Positions 25,857 to 35,015 are shown, numbered from the stretch's first letter. The stretch: DNA of 64,000 bases from Paenibacillus oceani (GCF_014705615.1 NZ_JACXJA010000016.1:124001-188000), one strand, 5' to 3'. Translations and numbers: made by a program. Notes: generated by a model not told the origin, from the letters alone.

Positions 25857-26867
25857 TTATCCGTTCGGGATCGAAATTCGGGAACGCGTGCGCGCCGATT
25901 CGAGGCAGGCGTCGAGAACTCGCATATTCAGGACGGCATCGTTCGGTGCAAATCGGGCAGGGGTGCCATCCAGGACGGCAGCCGCCATCTCATCCGATTG
26001 CAGACTGTACTGGTTGACGGGCTCCAGCTGTTCTTCGCGCCGGTTGCCTTTGACCGTGACATAAAAGACCGAAGGAGCATCCGTCGAGCAGACGAAGGCG
26101 GAAGGAAGCTCGATGCGGCCTTCCGTGCCGAGCACCTCCAGCGTGTTGCGGCCTGCGGCCCACATCGCGCAATCGAACGTAAGCGCCACGCCTCCGGAAA
26201 ATTCCAGCAGCCCGGAAGCCATCATGTCCACGCCCCCATGCTCGGGCGAGAAGAACGCATGTACGGTTGCCGCTTCCGGCTCGCGGCCGAGCAGCATACG
26301 GGCGGCGCTGATCGGATAGACGCCGATATCGTACAAGGCGCCGCCTCCCATGGCTTGGTCGTTGCGGAAGTTGGTCGTATTGGCCGAGCTGTTAAAGGTA
26401 AACGTTCCGTGGATTCCGCGAATCGCGCCGATCTCGCCGGATGCGATAATCTCTTGAATGCGCGCATACCGCGGATGATGGCGGTACATGAACGCTTCGG
26501 CCAGCTTCACGCCGTGCTTGTCGCACGCGGCGACCATCTCGGCCGCTTCGGCGGCGTCCATCGAGAACGGTTTCTCGCACAGCACGTGCTTGCCGGCTTC
26601 CGCGGCGCGGATCGTCCACTCTTTGTGCATGTTATTGGGCAGCGGTATGTATACCGCGTCGATATCGTCGTCGGCAAGCAGCGCTTCATAGCTGCCGTAC
26701 GCTTTCGGGATGCCGAGCATCTCAGCGGTTTGCTTGGCTTTGGCTTCGTCGCGGCTTGCGATCGCAGTGACGATACCCCGCTGCGATTGCTGGATTCCGG
26801 GAATGACCGAACGGATGGCGATTCCGGCGCATCCCAGAATGCCCCATCGAAGTTTACTTTGTCCCAT
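25857..26867 (-). CDS. Gfo/Idh/MocA family oxidoreductase
   Basis: This 336-residue NAD(P)-dependent sugar/inositol dehydrogenase-like protein has an N-terminal Rossmann fold (LRWGILGCAGIAIRSVIPGI), the HVLCEKPFSMDAAEA motif with the conserved EKP lysine, and a C-terminal beta-sheet domain (GGGALYDIGVYPI). AAGGGG lies upstream of the ATG. It is the first gene of a two-gene operon with the aldo/keto reductase. The physiological substrate is unknown. Confidence 0.93.
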   Translation of the reverse strand: MGQSKLRWGILGCAGIAIRSVIPGIQQSQRGIVTAIASRDEAKAKQTAEMLGIPKAYGSYEALLADDDIDAVYIPLPNNMHKEWTIRAAEAGKHVLCEKPFSMDAAEAAEMVAACDKHGVKLAEAFMYRHHPRYARIQEIIASGEIGAIRGIHGTFTFNSSANTTNFRNDQAMGGGALYDIGVYPISAARMLLGREPEAATVHAFFSPEHGGVDMMASGLLEFSGGVALTFDCAMWAAGRNTLEVLGTEGRIELPSAFVCSTDAPSVFYVTVKGNRREEQLEPVNQYSLQSDEMAAAVLDGTPARFAPNDAVLNMRVLDACLESARTRSRISIPNG

Positions 26868-26893
26868 TAGTTGTCCAACCCCTTATTAGCAGT

Positions 26894-26970
26894 ATATTGT
26901 CATTATAGTTCAATCACATTAGAATAAAAATAATAATATATTGACTCGGATAACACGATATTGTCATTAT
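26894..26970. promoter_or_regulatory. two direct repeats of ATATTGTCATTAT
   Basis: Exact 13-bp copies lie at 26894-26906 and 26958-26970, 64 bases apart (about six helical turns), in the AT-rich spacer just upstream of the Gfo/Idh/MocA gene. They are candidate regulator sites. Confidence 0.5.
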
Positions 26971-27135
26971 TCGTGTTTCGTGCTTGGCCGCTTGCGGCGC
27001 TCGTTGTCCCGCCCCGGAGCGCACTCCCGTTACCTGGATATATGCATATTTGAGAGTTCATTCCAGTCGTTTGGCTTCCTATGTCTGGGGCAAATGGCAA
27101 ATACGAAATCATTCATGCCCGCATCGAAATCGGCG

Positions 27136-27144
27136 TGATATAAT
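27136..27144 (+). promoter_or_regulatory. extended -10 element before the ankyrin gene
   Basis: TGATATAAT matches the extended -10 form. No clear -35 is present. Confidence 0.5.
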
Positions 27145-27232
27145 TGGGATAACGCAAGATATGACGAGACCGGGTAGACGATCATGAAGAGGGACCCATC
27201 ACGGTCTACGAAAGGAAATGGGGTGCCGGCCA

Positions 27233-28936
27233 TTGAACAACCTGGCAAACGGAACGGGCGAAGCAGGCGGTTTTAACGATAAGCCGAATCAGGGAACAGA
27301 CGCGTTGCGGTGGATACAACCCGAAGAACTCCGCACGGATGAAGGTACAGACATTTGGCAAATGATAATGGCTTCGATCACGGGCGATCTGGCAAGCGCC
27401 GAGCAGTTGCTTCGCGTTAAGCCGCAGCTCGCCGCGTGCAGCTGGGGGTATTTCACGCCGATTCATTTTGCCGTGCGTTACGGACATGCCGAGCTTGTCC
27501 GGCTGCTGCTGAAGCACGGGGCGAATGCGACGGAACGATGGCTGGGCTGGCAGGACGACCCGCTTACCAAAGCGAAGGATCGCGGGTATGCCGGCATTGA
27601 GGAGTTGCTGTCCGGTCACCTGGAGAGCACGTTCCATATATCGCCTGACGGAGCCCGGGTATGCGGATTGATCCGGTCGGGTAAGAGCGAAGAAGCTGTG
27701 CAGCTGATCGACGGGCGCCCGGAGCTGATCCATGCCGGCGACGAGCGCGGCAATACGCCTTTGCACTGGGCTGTGCTGACCCGTAATCTGCGGCTGCTGG
27801 ACGGCTTGATCGAACGAGGGGCTGACCCGGACGCCCGGAGGATGGATGGGGCGACACCGCTTCAACTCGCGATTGAAGGCGACTACTGGTTTAGAAGCCA
27901 GCGCGATCTGAATCGTAACGCCATCCGCAACGCGTGGTTTGTCGTCGGTTATCTGGTTGCCCGCGGAGCGGCATACGATCTATGGACGGCAGCGGCCATC
28001 GGCGATACCGAATCGATCGAGTCTTTTCTGAACGAAGACTCCGCACTTGTTCAGGCGCCCGATTCGATGGGGAGAAGAGCGTTAAGCTATGCCGCCAAAT
28101 ACGGACATTCCGCAGCCGTTCAACTGCTGCTCGATTATGGAGCCGATCCGAATGCGGCGGAACCGGATGCGCCTTACGGCAGTGCTTTGTGGCATGCCGT
28201 GAACGGCAATTATGAAGATATCGTTCAAAGGCTGCTCGAATCCGGAGCGAATCCGAACGCCCCGGTCGATGCAAGTGGCAATCCGCTGTTCATCGCGGCG
28301 AAGAGAGGTCACAGCTCGCTCGTTCAGCTGCTGTATGCCCACGGCGCTGCGATGAATCTGGATGCGGCATGCTGTCTGGGCCGGCTCGATCTGGCCGGCG
28401 AGATTTTGCAGGCGAACCCGTCTCTCGTGAACAGCGGCGGCGACTACGGGCCGTTGTGTATGGCGGCGGGAGAAGGGCGTACGGACCTGGTTCGTCTGCT
28501 GATCCGCCGGGGTGCGGATCTGAATGCGCCCTGGTACGCCAACAATTATATGGGCTACGCGATGGAGAAAGGACCGGAACTCGTAAGCTTGCTGCTCGAA
28601 TCGGGGGCCGATCCGAATCACGCAAACTGGCTCGGTGTCACGTATCTTCATAAAGCGGCGGCGGCAGGCAATCTGGAACTTGCCCGGCAGTTCGTGGATG
28701 CCGGCGCCGATTGCAACGCGATGGACGAGGAGTACGGGGCGACGCCTCTTGGCTGGGCGGCCAAATACGGCAAAGCCGAATTGGTCCAATATTTGCTGGA
28801 CCTTGAAGCGGACCCCCGGCTTCCGGCCGAGCAATCCTGGACACAGCCTCTGTCCTGGGCAAGGCGCAAGGGGCATGCGGATATCGCGGAACTGCTTGAG
28901 GTTGCGCTGACAAAATTGAAGACAGCCGGACATTGA
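27233..28936 (+). CDS. ankyrin-repeat protein
   Basis: This ~567-residue protein consists almost wholly of ankyrin repeats (about 14), for example GNTPLHWAVLTRNLRLLDGL, GRRALSYAAKYGHSAAVQLL and the final GATPLGWAAKYGKAELVQYL. There is no signal peptide or transmembrane segment. Ankyrin stacks mediate protein-protein contacts. The gene stands alone and its partner is unknown. The start is uncertain: ATG 27218 has its SD only about two bases away, while TTG 27233 has GGGGTG at good spacing. Confidence 0.88.
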   Translation: MNNLANGTGEAGGFNDKPNQGTDALRWIQPEELRTDEGTDIWQMIMASITGDLASAEQLLRVKPQLAACSWGYFTPIHFAVRYGHAELVRLLLKHGANATERWLGWQDDPLTKAKDRGYAGIEELLSGHLESTFHISPDGARVCGLIRSGKSEEAVQLIDGRPELIHAGDERGNTPLHWAVLTRNLRLLDGLIERGADPDARRMDGATPLQLAIEGDYWFRSQRDLNRNAIRNAWFVVGYLVARGAAYDLWTAAAIGDTESIESFLNEDSALVQAPDSMGRRALSYAAKYGHSAAVQLLLDYGADPNAAEPDAPYGSALWHAVNGNYEDIVQRLLESGANPNAPVDASGNPLFIAAKRGHSSLVQLLYAHGAAMNLDAACCLGRLDLAGEILQANPSLVNSGGDYGPLCMAAGEGRTDLVRLLIRRGADLNAPWYANNYMGYAMEKGPELVSLLLESGADPNHANWLGVTYLHKAAAAGNLELARQFVDAGADCNAMDEEYGATPLGWAAKYGKAELVQYLLDLEADPRLPAEQSWTQPLSWARRKGHADIAELLEVALTKLKTAGH

Positions 28937-28962
28937 CAGGTCCGGTCTCCAGCAATTACGAA

Positions 28963-28988
28963 GGGTGCCGTATGTGATACCGGCACCC
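28963..28988. terminator. hairpin between convergent genes
   Basis: GGGTGCCG pairs with CGGCACCC around a 10-base loop. The T-tract is weak on both strands. Confidence 0.65.
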
Positions 28989-29000
28989 CAATTTCATGGA

Positions 29001-29372
29001 TTAAACATGTACAAATAGCTGATCCTCGTTAACCGTAACGTCATAGCGCTCGACGGTCACATCGTACGTTTTCGTTCTCGTCTTCGGATCGACCACCATG
29101 CAGCCCGTCTTGATCTCGAATTCCCAGAAATGCCAGGGACACCGTACAATTTCGCCTTCCTGTTCAAAGCAAAACTCGCCGCGGGCGGTAGAGGTAACGA
29201 AGGAAGTCGTGATTCCCAAGCAGAGCGGTGCGCCTTGATGCGGACACAAATTGCGGATGGCATAATAATTTCCGTTCACATTGTACACGCCGATGCTGCG
29301 TCCGCCGATCTCCACGATTTTTCTCGACCCCGGTGCGATTTCCGAGGTGCTGCCTACACATACACGGTTCAA
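29001..29372 (-). CDS. Rieske [2Fe-2S] domain protein
   Basis: This 123-residue protein has the two Rieske cluster motifs C-P-H-x-G (NLCPHQGAPL) and C-P-W-H (VRCPWHFWEF), about 40 residues apart. It is a small ferredoxin-like electron carrier, as found with oxygenases. Its start overlaps the amidohydrolase stop by 4 bases (ATGA), so the two are translationally coupled. No reductase or oxygenase large subunit gene is nearby. Confidence 0.93.
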   Translation of the reverse strand: MNRVCVGSTSEIAPGSRKIVEIGGRSIGVYNVNGNYYAIRNLCPHQGAPLCLGITTSFVTSTARGEFCFEQEGEIVRCPWHFWEFEIKTGCMVVDPKTRTKTYDVTVERYDVTVNEDQLFVHV

Positions 29373-30502
29373 GCCCGGGCACCTCCCGCCGCTTGTTTTC
29401 TCGCCGGCAACCTGTACAGCTCCGCCGCATTTTGATAAAAGATACGTTCCTTCATCTCCTCGTCCATCTTCGGAAATGCAAGCAGCGGCGAATCAAAATC
29501 CCAGTGCGGATAATCGCTTGCAAACATTAAGTTTTCCCGGGCGTAGATCGCCTCCATCATAGGCATAAACATCTCCTTTTGCGGCGGAAGCTCGATGGGC
29601 TGGGACGTTACTTTCATATGCTTGCGATAGTATTCGCTTGGCGGCTCTTTCACCCACGGAGTCTGATGACGCAGCGCCTTCCAATCCTGATCGAGTCTCC
29701 AGATGAAGGGGGCCACCCACATCATCCCGGCCTCGACCATGATTACTTTCAGGTCCGGATATTTGACGAACACGCCTTCGAAAATAAAGCTGGCCATATG
29801 CGCCATCATAATTTGCGTGCGTGCTGCCCTGTATTCCGCGTAATAGCTTACATAACCGGCGCCGGTAGGCGGGTTGTTGATCCCGATTCCCTCCATGCTC
29901 ACGTGGATCGCGAACGGCAAATTGTTGCGCACGCAAGCTTCGTAGATCGGCTCGTACATCCGGTTGCCGTATGGTTTTATCGCACCGTTGGAGACGATGA
30001 CTTGAACCATGTCCGGATGCGAGCCGACCCGGTCGATTTCCTTGGCCGCCAGGATCGGATCCTGCTTCGGAATATGGACCGAACCTTTCAGCCTGCTGTC
30101 CCGGGACAAATAGTGCTCGATCACGTAGTCGTTGGAAGCCGAGCAGAGCGCTGCCGCATAATCCGTGTCCGGCGTCGTGTGAACGCCGTAATCGCTGCCC
30201 GTCATTATTCCGTACTCCAGATTGAATTTATCGATATGCTGGGCCCGAATATAGTTCAAATAGCTGTCTTCTTCCTTATTTCGCGGAGGTTGATGCTCCT
30301 GCATCGAGCCGTTCGTGCCGCCATTCAGATACATGTGGTTTTGTCCGGGAAGCCGGCGTCCCCAAGTTTCAACCTGTTCGCGGTATATACGGGGCAAATA
30401 CGGCTTTATTCCGTCCAGTGGAATGGTGGCATGAATATCGCAATCGATGATGGACGTTTTCCCTCCGGGGGATTTGATTTTCGTCGACGCATTCGTTTCC
30501 AT
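29369..30502 (-). CDS. amidohydrolase family (TIM-barrel metal-dependent hydrolase)
   Basis: This 377-residue enzyme is related to ACMSD / amidohydrolase-2 proteins. Metal-ligand motifs are visible: D-x-H in IDCDIHA (residues ~19-25), His in LPFAIHVSMEG, His in QIMMAHMASF and the terminal Asp in MFASDYPHWDFDS. The family performs hydrolysis or decarboxylation of aromatic or cyclic substrates. Its tight coupling to a Rieske protein suggests catabolism of an aromatic or heterocyclic compound. GAGGAAG precedes the start. Confidence 0.9.
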   Translation of the reverse strand: METNASTKIKSPGGKTSIIDCDIHATIPLDGIKPYLPRIYREQVETWGRRLPGQNHMYLNGGTNGSMQEHQPPRNKEEDSYLNYIRAQHIDKFNLEYGIMTGSDYGVHTTPDTDYAAALCSASNDYVIEHYLSRDSRLKGSVHIPKQDPILAAKEIDRVGSHPDMVQVIVSNGAIKPYGNRMYEPIYEACVRNNLPFAIHVSMEGIGINNPPTGAGYVSYYAEYRAARTQIMMAHMASFIFEGVFVKYPDLKVIMVEAGMMWVAPFIWRLDQDWKALRHQTPWVKEPPSEYYRKHMKVTSQPIELPPQKEMFMPMMEAIYARENLMFASDYPHWDFDSPLLAFPKMDEEMKERIFYQNAAELYRLPARKQAAGGARA

Positions 30503-30758
30503 ACGGTCACTTCCTCAACTATTAAGGTTTGGTAAAGTACTTATTTTCATCTTACAGGGGAGGGGGGGGCAAGAATATACAGGAATTTACCGTTTTATTT
30601 TCACTTTTTTGCATATGATCCGAATAGGTGCGGCTAATTTCGGTTCTTGATCCTTCGGGATCTGTCAGAGGAACTTCGGTCAGTGGACGAAGTATGGAAA
30701 TGGAGGGCTTGGACAAAATTTTCGCCGGAGTACGCCGCCCGCCTGCCATCTTATCGTT

Positions 30759-30804
30759 AAAGAAGAAACAGACCTCCCGCCGAACCTGCAGCTGGAAGGT
30801 CTAT
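30759..30804 (-). terminator. Rho-independent terminator after the minus-strand SBP gene
   Basis: On the minus strand, AGACCTTCC pairs with GGGAGGTCT and is followed by GTTTCTTCTTT. The bases between here and the amidohydrolase start hold a G-rich tract at 30557-30569 and presumably the amidohydrolase promoter. Confidence 0.65.
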
Positions 30805-30817
30805 TGGATTATGAGGA

Positions 30818-32152
30818 TTACTTGCTTGCTTTTTCCTGCGCGATCCATTGATTCGATTCCTCTTCAATTTGCCGGAAAGCGGTATTTAAGTCGATTGTTC
30901 CTTGCGCGAGCTGCTCCAACGGCTTGAGGTATAGATCCTGCACACGCAAATCGTACACTGTCATCGGAGGGGAGTTCGTAAATTTGTTTTTGAGAATCGC
31001 CGAATAGTTCTTATTCGGGTAAGGCGCTTTGGTGCCGTAGGCTTGGATGACGGCCGGCGTTTGCAGGATCGGAATGATGGCGCGTTCGGATAACGATTTT
31101 TGCACTTCTTCCGACAGCATGTAGGAGAGCACTTCCATAGCTTGATCCGGATGCTTGCTAAGTGAGGTTATGGCGAACATCGTAGGCAGCGCCTGCTGTC
31201 CGACTCCGGGAACTTCTTTATATAGAGGATAAGAAGCGATGTCCCAATTCATTGCGGATACGTCAAAGTTCAGAAACATATTGGCTAGTCCGAGAAACAT
31301 GGCCATATTGCCTTTCAAAAATTGATTCGGATCGGACATTTTCTTATTATCGGTAGTTTGATAGGCGGCAACCAAATGCTCGTACAGCGTCTTCCAGCGG
31401 GGATCGGTTTGGATCGTCGGCTTGTCCGTTTTGGCATCGACGTACGGAATCGAGAACGGACTTAGGGCAAGGGCGTAGGAAGGATACGTTCCGAGTCCGT
31501 AATATTTGATCCCGCCGTCGGTCCGGTTAAACCGCTTGGCCAGATCCAGCAGCTCGTCCCGTGTCATGCCGTCTTTCGGGAACGCCACTCCGAACTTATC
31601 GAATACATCTTTGTTGTAATAAAGTACCTCGGTGTTGCTCACCAGCGGGAGAGCGGAGATGCCGCCGCCAGACATCGATTTGGCGATATGGAGGGAGGAC
31701 GGGTCCAGTTGGGCCAGGTTGACATTATGTTTCTGGATCAGCCCGCTCATATCGGACTGGATCTTGAAACGGTCCAAATTGTTGAAGGTGGCCGTATGAG
31801 TATCCCAATACACGTCGATCGCGGTTTTGGATGTGATCAGACTTTCCATCGTAACTTCTTTGCTTGCTTGAATATACTTGATCGTATATTCCGGGAATTT
31901 GGCTCTCATCGTTTGGCCGAATCGTTCGTTGAACGCTTCCTCCGACCAGCCCGAGGTGGAGAAAAAAACAAGCTCCACCGGTTCCCGCATCGCTGACGGT
32001 ACCGGCTGTTGCGAAGTCTCTTGCCCGGTGAAGCCGCATGCAGCCAGTATCGACATAGTCCCTGCATCGAGCAGAAACCGGTAAGGGGTTAGCGCTTTCC
32101 TAGAAATAGGTTTAATCAGCCTCTTGACGGTATGGACACTCGAAAAAAACAA
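30818..32152 (-). CDS. extracellular solute-binding lipoprotein (SBP family 1)
   Basis: This is a 444-residue sugar-type SBP. TTG 32152 is the start, with GAGGAGGG eight bases upstream; the longer ATG form is unlikely. The signal is long and somewhat atypical, with lipobox LAAC (Cys 39). Shared family motifs are EVLYYNKDVFDKFGVAFPKDGM and a C-terminal IDLNTAFRQI. It is divergent from an AraC regulator, which is the likely controller. No permease genes are nearby. Confidence 0.88.
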   Translation of the reverse strand: MFFSSVHTVKRLIKPISRKALTPYRFLLDAGTMSILAACGFTGQETSQQPVPSAMREPVELVFFSTSGWSEEAFNERFGQTMRAKFPEYTIKYIQASKEVTMESLITSKTAIDVYWDTHTATFNNLDRFKIQSDMSGLIQKHNVNLAQLDPSSLHIAKSMSGGGISALPLVSNTEVLYYNKDVFDKFGVAFPKDGMTRDELLDLAKRFNRTDGGIKYYGLGTYPSYALALSPFSIPYVDAKTDKPTIQTDPRWKTLYEHLVAAYQTTDNKKMSDPNQFLKGNMAMFLGLANMFLNFDVSAMNWDIASYPLYKEVPGVGQQALPTMFAITSLSKHPDQAMEVLSYMLSEEVQKSLSERAIIPILQTPAVIQAYGTKAPYPNKNYSAILKNKFTNSPPMTVYDLRVQDLYLKPLEQLAQGTIDLNTAFRQIEEESNQWIAQEKASK

Positions 32153-32318
32153 CTTGTAACCCTCCTCAACGTCATTGGATAACCTAATTACGCTTTCATG
32201 ATACATGCCGCCTGCGCGAAAAAACATGCAAGAATTTGAGATTTAATTTTCATTTTTTTGTGTCCGAAAGTTTGTTATTCTGAAAAAGGACGATCTGGCA
32301 AACAGGGGAGAATCGCGC

Positions 32319-33113
32319 ATGATGACATTATGGAACGGGAGCATCGAGGTGGAGAACTGCGTTTATACGGGACCGCGACCGAGCTTCATGTACCCGGAGA
32401 GCACAAACCAAACGTACACGCTGCTTGGGATCGAGACCGGATCCTTCGAATATGAGATTAGGGAAGAGTCGGGCCGGGCCGCCTTCGGGGACTTGTTGTT
32501 ATGTCCGCCGGACACGCTGTTTAAACGTAAAGCGCTTGAGGAAATTACGTTCCATGTCATTTATTTTCATTGGGTCATGCCGAAGCTGGAGTTGTACGAT
32601 CAGCTGCCAGTCGGCAAATTTGGAATTCACGACACCGCCCGGCTGCTGTCGACTTATTCTTATTTGCGTGGGATGCAAAAGATTTTCAGCACGATGACTA
32701 CCGCTAGAAACAGGGCGATTCCGCTGCTGCTGGACCTGCTGTTTTTGTGCGAAATGGACAGGGAGCTAGCCCTTAAGGGTAAAGATTCGAGCGACCCGAT
32801 CATGCAGCTGGCCGCGGGGTATATCCACCGGCATTTGTTCGAAGAGATCAGCCTGAAGCAGATTGCGGGGAAGCTGGGCATCGGGCAATCCCAATTAACC
32901 CGGCGTTTTCATGCGGCTTATGGGACGACTCCTGTCGATTATATAACGAAGCTCCGCTTGGACGAAGTAAAGAGACGGCTGCTGGAGACCGATGAGACGC
33001 TGGATACGATCGCGTACCGGTGCGGATTCGAGAACGGCTCGTACTTAAGCCGCGTATTCAGCGCGAAGATCGGAATAACCCCCTCGTCCTTCAGAAGAAA
33101 TTACCGGATCTAG
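32319..33113 (+). CDS. AraC family transcriptional regulator
   Basis: This 264-residue protein has an N-terminal cupin-like sensor (residues 1-130) and a C-terminal double helix-turn-helix (residues ~165-262): SLKQIAGKLGIGQSQLTRRF and ETLDTIAYRCGFENGSYLSR, ending VFSAKIGITPSSFRRNY. It is divergent from the SBP gene across a 166-base spacer and probably activates it on binding a sugar. GGGGAG lies upstream of the double ATG. Confidence 0.93.
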   Translation: MMTLWNGSIEVENCVYTGPRPSFMYPESTNQTYTLLGIETGSFEYEIREESGRAAFGDLLLCPPDTLFKRKALEEITFHVIYFHWVMPKLELYDQLPVGKFGIHDTARLLSTYSYLRGMQKIFSTMTTARNRAIPLLLDLLFLCEMDRELALKGKDSSDPIMQLAAGYIHRHLFEEISLKQIAGKLGIGQSQLTRRFHAAYGTTPVDYITKLRLDEVKRRLLETDETLDTIAYRCGFENGSYLSRVFSAKIGITPSSFRRNYRI

Positions 33114-33254
33114 CTGGCGGCGCTTTTAAGAAAATTCCTGACGGGGTTTGAGGCTCGCTGTTTCCGGAGAATATGGTTAAATAAAAATACTCGGTTGCAT
33201 GAACGGAGCGTTAAGGTTAGAATAAGGGGTATGTTCAGGAACGGAGGGTTTCGT

Positions 33255-33296
33255 GTGGTGGATTTTATCCGAGTAGCAAGAATTTGGCGCGGCTAA
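33255..33296 (+). CDS. candidate leader peptide 1 (13 residues) of hflX
   Basis: GTG 33255 follows GGAGGG with six bases spacing and reads MVDFIRVARIWRG then TAA. An overlapping frame from 33253 (MWWILSE) is equally close to the same SD. Translation is inferred only. Confidence 0.35.
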   Translation: MVDFIRVARIWRG

Positions 33297-33379
33297 TGGA
33301 AGGTGCCAAAGGTCTGCCTGCGGGCAGAGGACTCGGGATAGGTCTGTCCACATAAGCTCATACGACAAGAAGGGAAATT

Positions 33380-33445
33380 GTGCTGCAAGACGGGAGGAGT
33401 GTGTCCCGAGGCGGCAGAAGTTCTGTTTTCTTTCTTTCCGTGTGA
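33380..33445 (+). CDS. candidate leader peptide 2 (21 residues) of hflX
   Basis: GTG 33380 lies five bases after AAGGG. The peptide is Ser/Gly/Arg-rich and ends SSVFFLSV before TGA, about 70 bases upstream of the terminator. Hairpins flank it (TCTGCC-TGCG-GGCAGA at 33313-33328). Confidence 0.35.
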   Translation: MLQDGRSVSRGGRSSVFFLSV

Positions 33446-33515
33446 CGATAGACCCGGCTATTCGGAATCTAGGCGTTTCGCCTTGCGAATGTATCCTTAC
33501 GTCCTCTATACCGGT

Positions 33516-33552
33516 AACACAGGCAACGGCCGCGTCGTCTGTGTTTTTTTGT
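33516..33552 (+). terminator. attenuator-like terminator in the hflX leader
   Basis: AACACAG pairs with CTGTGTT, with an inner ACG-GCCG-CGT hairpin, followed by seven T. It sits 37 bases before the hflX start and after the two short ORFs. Confidence 0.8.
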
Positions 33553-33588
33553 ATTTTCAAAAACCGAGAATGAAAGGGCGATGAATAT

Positions 33589-34854
33589 ATGGAACAAAAA
33601 GCGATAATAGTTGGAGTTAATTTAAACGACCAGTCCGATTTTACGGATTCGATGGAAGAGCTTAAAAATTTGGCGGCGGCCTGCGATGTTGACGTAGTCG
33701 GGGAATTGACGCAGAATGCAAGCAAAATTCATATCTCGCATTACATCGGAACAGGCAAAGTCAAAGAAGTGAAGGAGCTGCTGGAACAGCGCGATGCCTC
33801 GATCGCAATATTTAACGACGAGCTGTCTCCTTCGCAAATCCGCAATCTGGAGAAAGATCTGGACTGCAAGGTGATCGACCGCACCATCCTGATTCTCGAT
33901 ATATTTGCCGATCGGGCCCAGACGAGAGAAGCCCAGCTGCAAGTCGATGTGGCCCAGCTGCAATATATGCTGCCGCGTCTGATCGGACTGCGGGAATCGC
34001 TCGGGCGGCAAGGCGGCGGTGTCGGGATGAAGAACAGAGGGGCTGGCGAAACGAAGCTGGAGCTGGACCGCCGCAGAATCGAAGCCAAAATATCCGCCCT
34101 GCAAAAAGAGCTGGAAGGGTTGGTCGCCCAGCGACAAGTACAGCGGAAGCAGCGGCAAAAAAACCGGATTCCCGTAGTCAGTCTCGTCGGATACACGAAC
34201 GCCGGCAAGTCGAGCCTGATGAATGCGATCCTCGAGACTTACAATCCGGAAAGCGGCAAGCAGGTTTTGGCCAAAGACATGCTGTTCGCCACGCTCGAAA
34301 CGTCGGTGCGTAATATTACTTTGCCGGACAACAAAGCGTTTCTGCTCACCGATACGGTAGGTTTCGTAAGGAAACTGCCGCATCATCTGATCAAAGCGTT
34401 CCGCTCGACGCTGGAGGAAGTATCCGAAGCCGATCTGCTGATTCACGTTGTCGATTATTCCAACCCGGAGCACGAGAAGCTGATCGAGGTTACCCGGGAG
34501 ACGGTGGAGGAGCTGGGCGCCGGCCATATACCCGTTATATACGCCTACAACAAGGCCGAATTGACGGATGGGGAGTGGCCGGCCAACGAGGAGGAGCGGG
34601 TGTACATCTCCGCAAGGCATAAGACCGGGCTGGATGAACTGATGCAGCGCATCCGCAGTAGCATCTTCGGCGACTACGTCCGGTGCGACATGCTGGTTCC
34701 GTTCGATCAAGGCCGCCTCATCGCGTACTTTAACGATAATGCGAATGTGACGGCTACAAGCTACGAGGAGAACGGGACGAAGCTGACGATGGAGTGCAGG
34801 CGCGCGGATTACGAGAAGTATCAAGCTTATATTGTCGAAGGGGAGGGCAGCTGA
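33589..34854 (+). CDS. hflX: GTPase HflX, ribosome-associated
   Basis: This 421-residue GTPase splits or rescues stalled 70S ribosomes. The N-terminal domain (IIVGVNLNDQ..., SKIHISHYIGTGKVKEV) is followed by the glycine-rich HflX signature RESLGRQGGGVGMKNRGAGE. A helical linker then precedes the G domain: G1 GYTNAGKSS (residue ~200), G3 DTVGFVRKLPHHLI and G4 YNKAEL (NKxE rather than NKxD). AAAGGG lies upstream of the ATG. The leader contains short ORFs and a terminator, an arrangement reported for antibiotic-inducible hflX genes in Listeria. Confidence 0.95.
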   Translation: MEQKAIIVGVNLNDQSDFTDSMEELKNLAAACDVDVVGELTQNASKIHISHYIGTGKVKEVKELLEQRDASIAIFNDELSPSQIRNLEKDLDCKVIDRTILILDIFADRAQTREAQLQVDVAQLQYMLPRLIGLRESLGRQGGGVGMKNRGAGETKLELDRRRIEAKISALQKELEGLVAQRQVQRKQRQKNRIPVVSLVGYTNAGKSSLMNAILETYNPESGKQVLAKDMLFATLETSVRNITLPDNKAFLLTDTVGFVRKLPHHLIKAFRSTLEEVSEADLLIHVVDYSNPEHEKLIEVTRETVEELGAGHIPVIYAYNKAELTDGEWPANEEERVYISARHKTGLDELMQRIRSSIFGDYVRCDMLVPFDQGRLIAYFNDNANVTATSYEENGTKLTMECRRADYEKYQAYIVEGEGS

Positions 34855-34882
34855 TTTCAGGCTGACTGTAACCTCTTGTCGA

Positions 34883-34912
34883 AACCCGGGACGTTATGTC
34901 CCGGGTTATTTC
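34883..34912 (+). terminator. terminator after hflX
   Basis: AACCCGGGAC pairs perfectly with GTCCCGGGTT around a 5-base loop, followed by ATTTC. Confidence 0.8.
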
Positions 34913-35015
34913 AACTTACCGAAATCCGCGACATGATGTTCCGTTTTTGGCAACGTTGCGTGCCTAGCCAAGCCAGCTTTAACGAACCGGTGGAAGTGGC
35001 CATGTGGACTTTTTG

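Noticed and set aside
29579-30535. 318-residue plus-strand frame opposite the amidohydrolase
   Set aside because: It is the complement of a conserved enzyme gene with clear metal-site motifs and has no SD of its own.
30557-30569. GGGGAGGGGGGGG tract as a phase-variable or quadruplex element
   Set aside because: It lies in a gap well before the amidohydrolase start, and one homopolymer alone does not support phase variation.
33500-33552. Possible T-box riboswitch before hflX
   Set aside because: The segment near the terminator vaguely recalls the end of a T-box, but the conserved GGTGGNACCGCG element and specifier stem are absent, and hflX is not an amino-acid gene.
33378-33584. 68-residue frame spanning the hflX leader
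   Set aside because: It runs through the terminator hairpin, its TTG start has poor SD spacing, and the shorter SD-preceded frames fit a leader role better.
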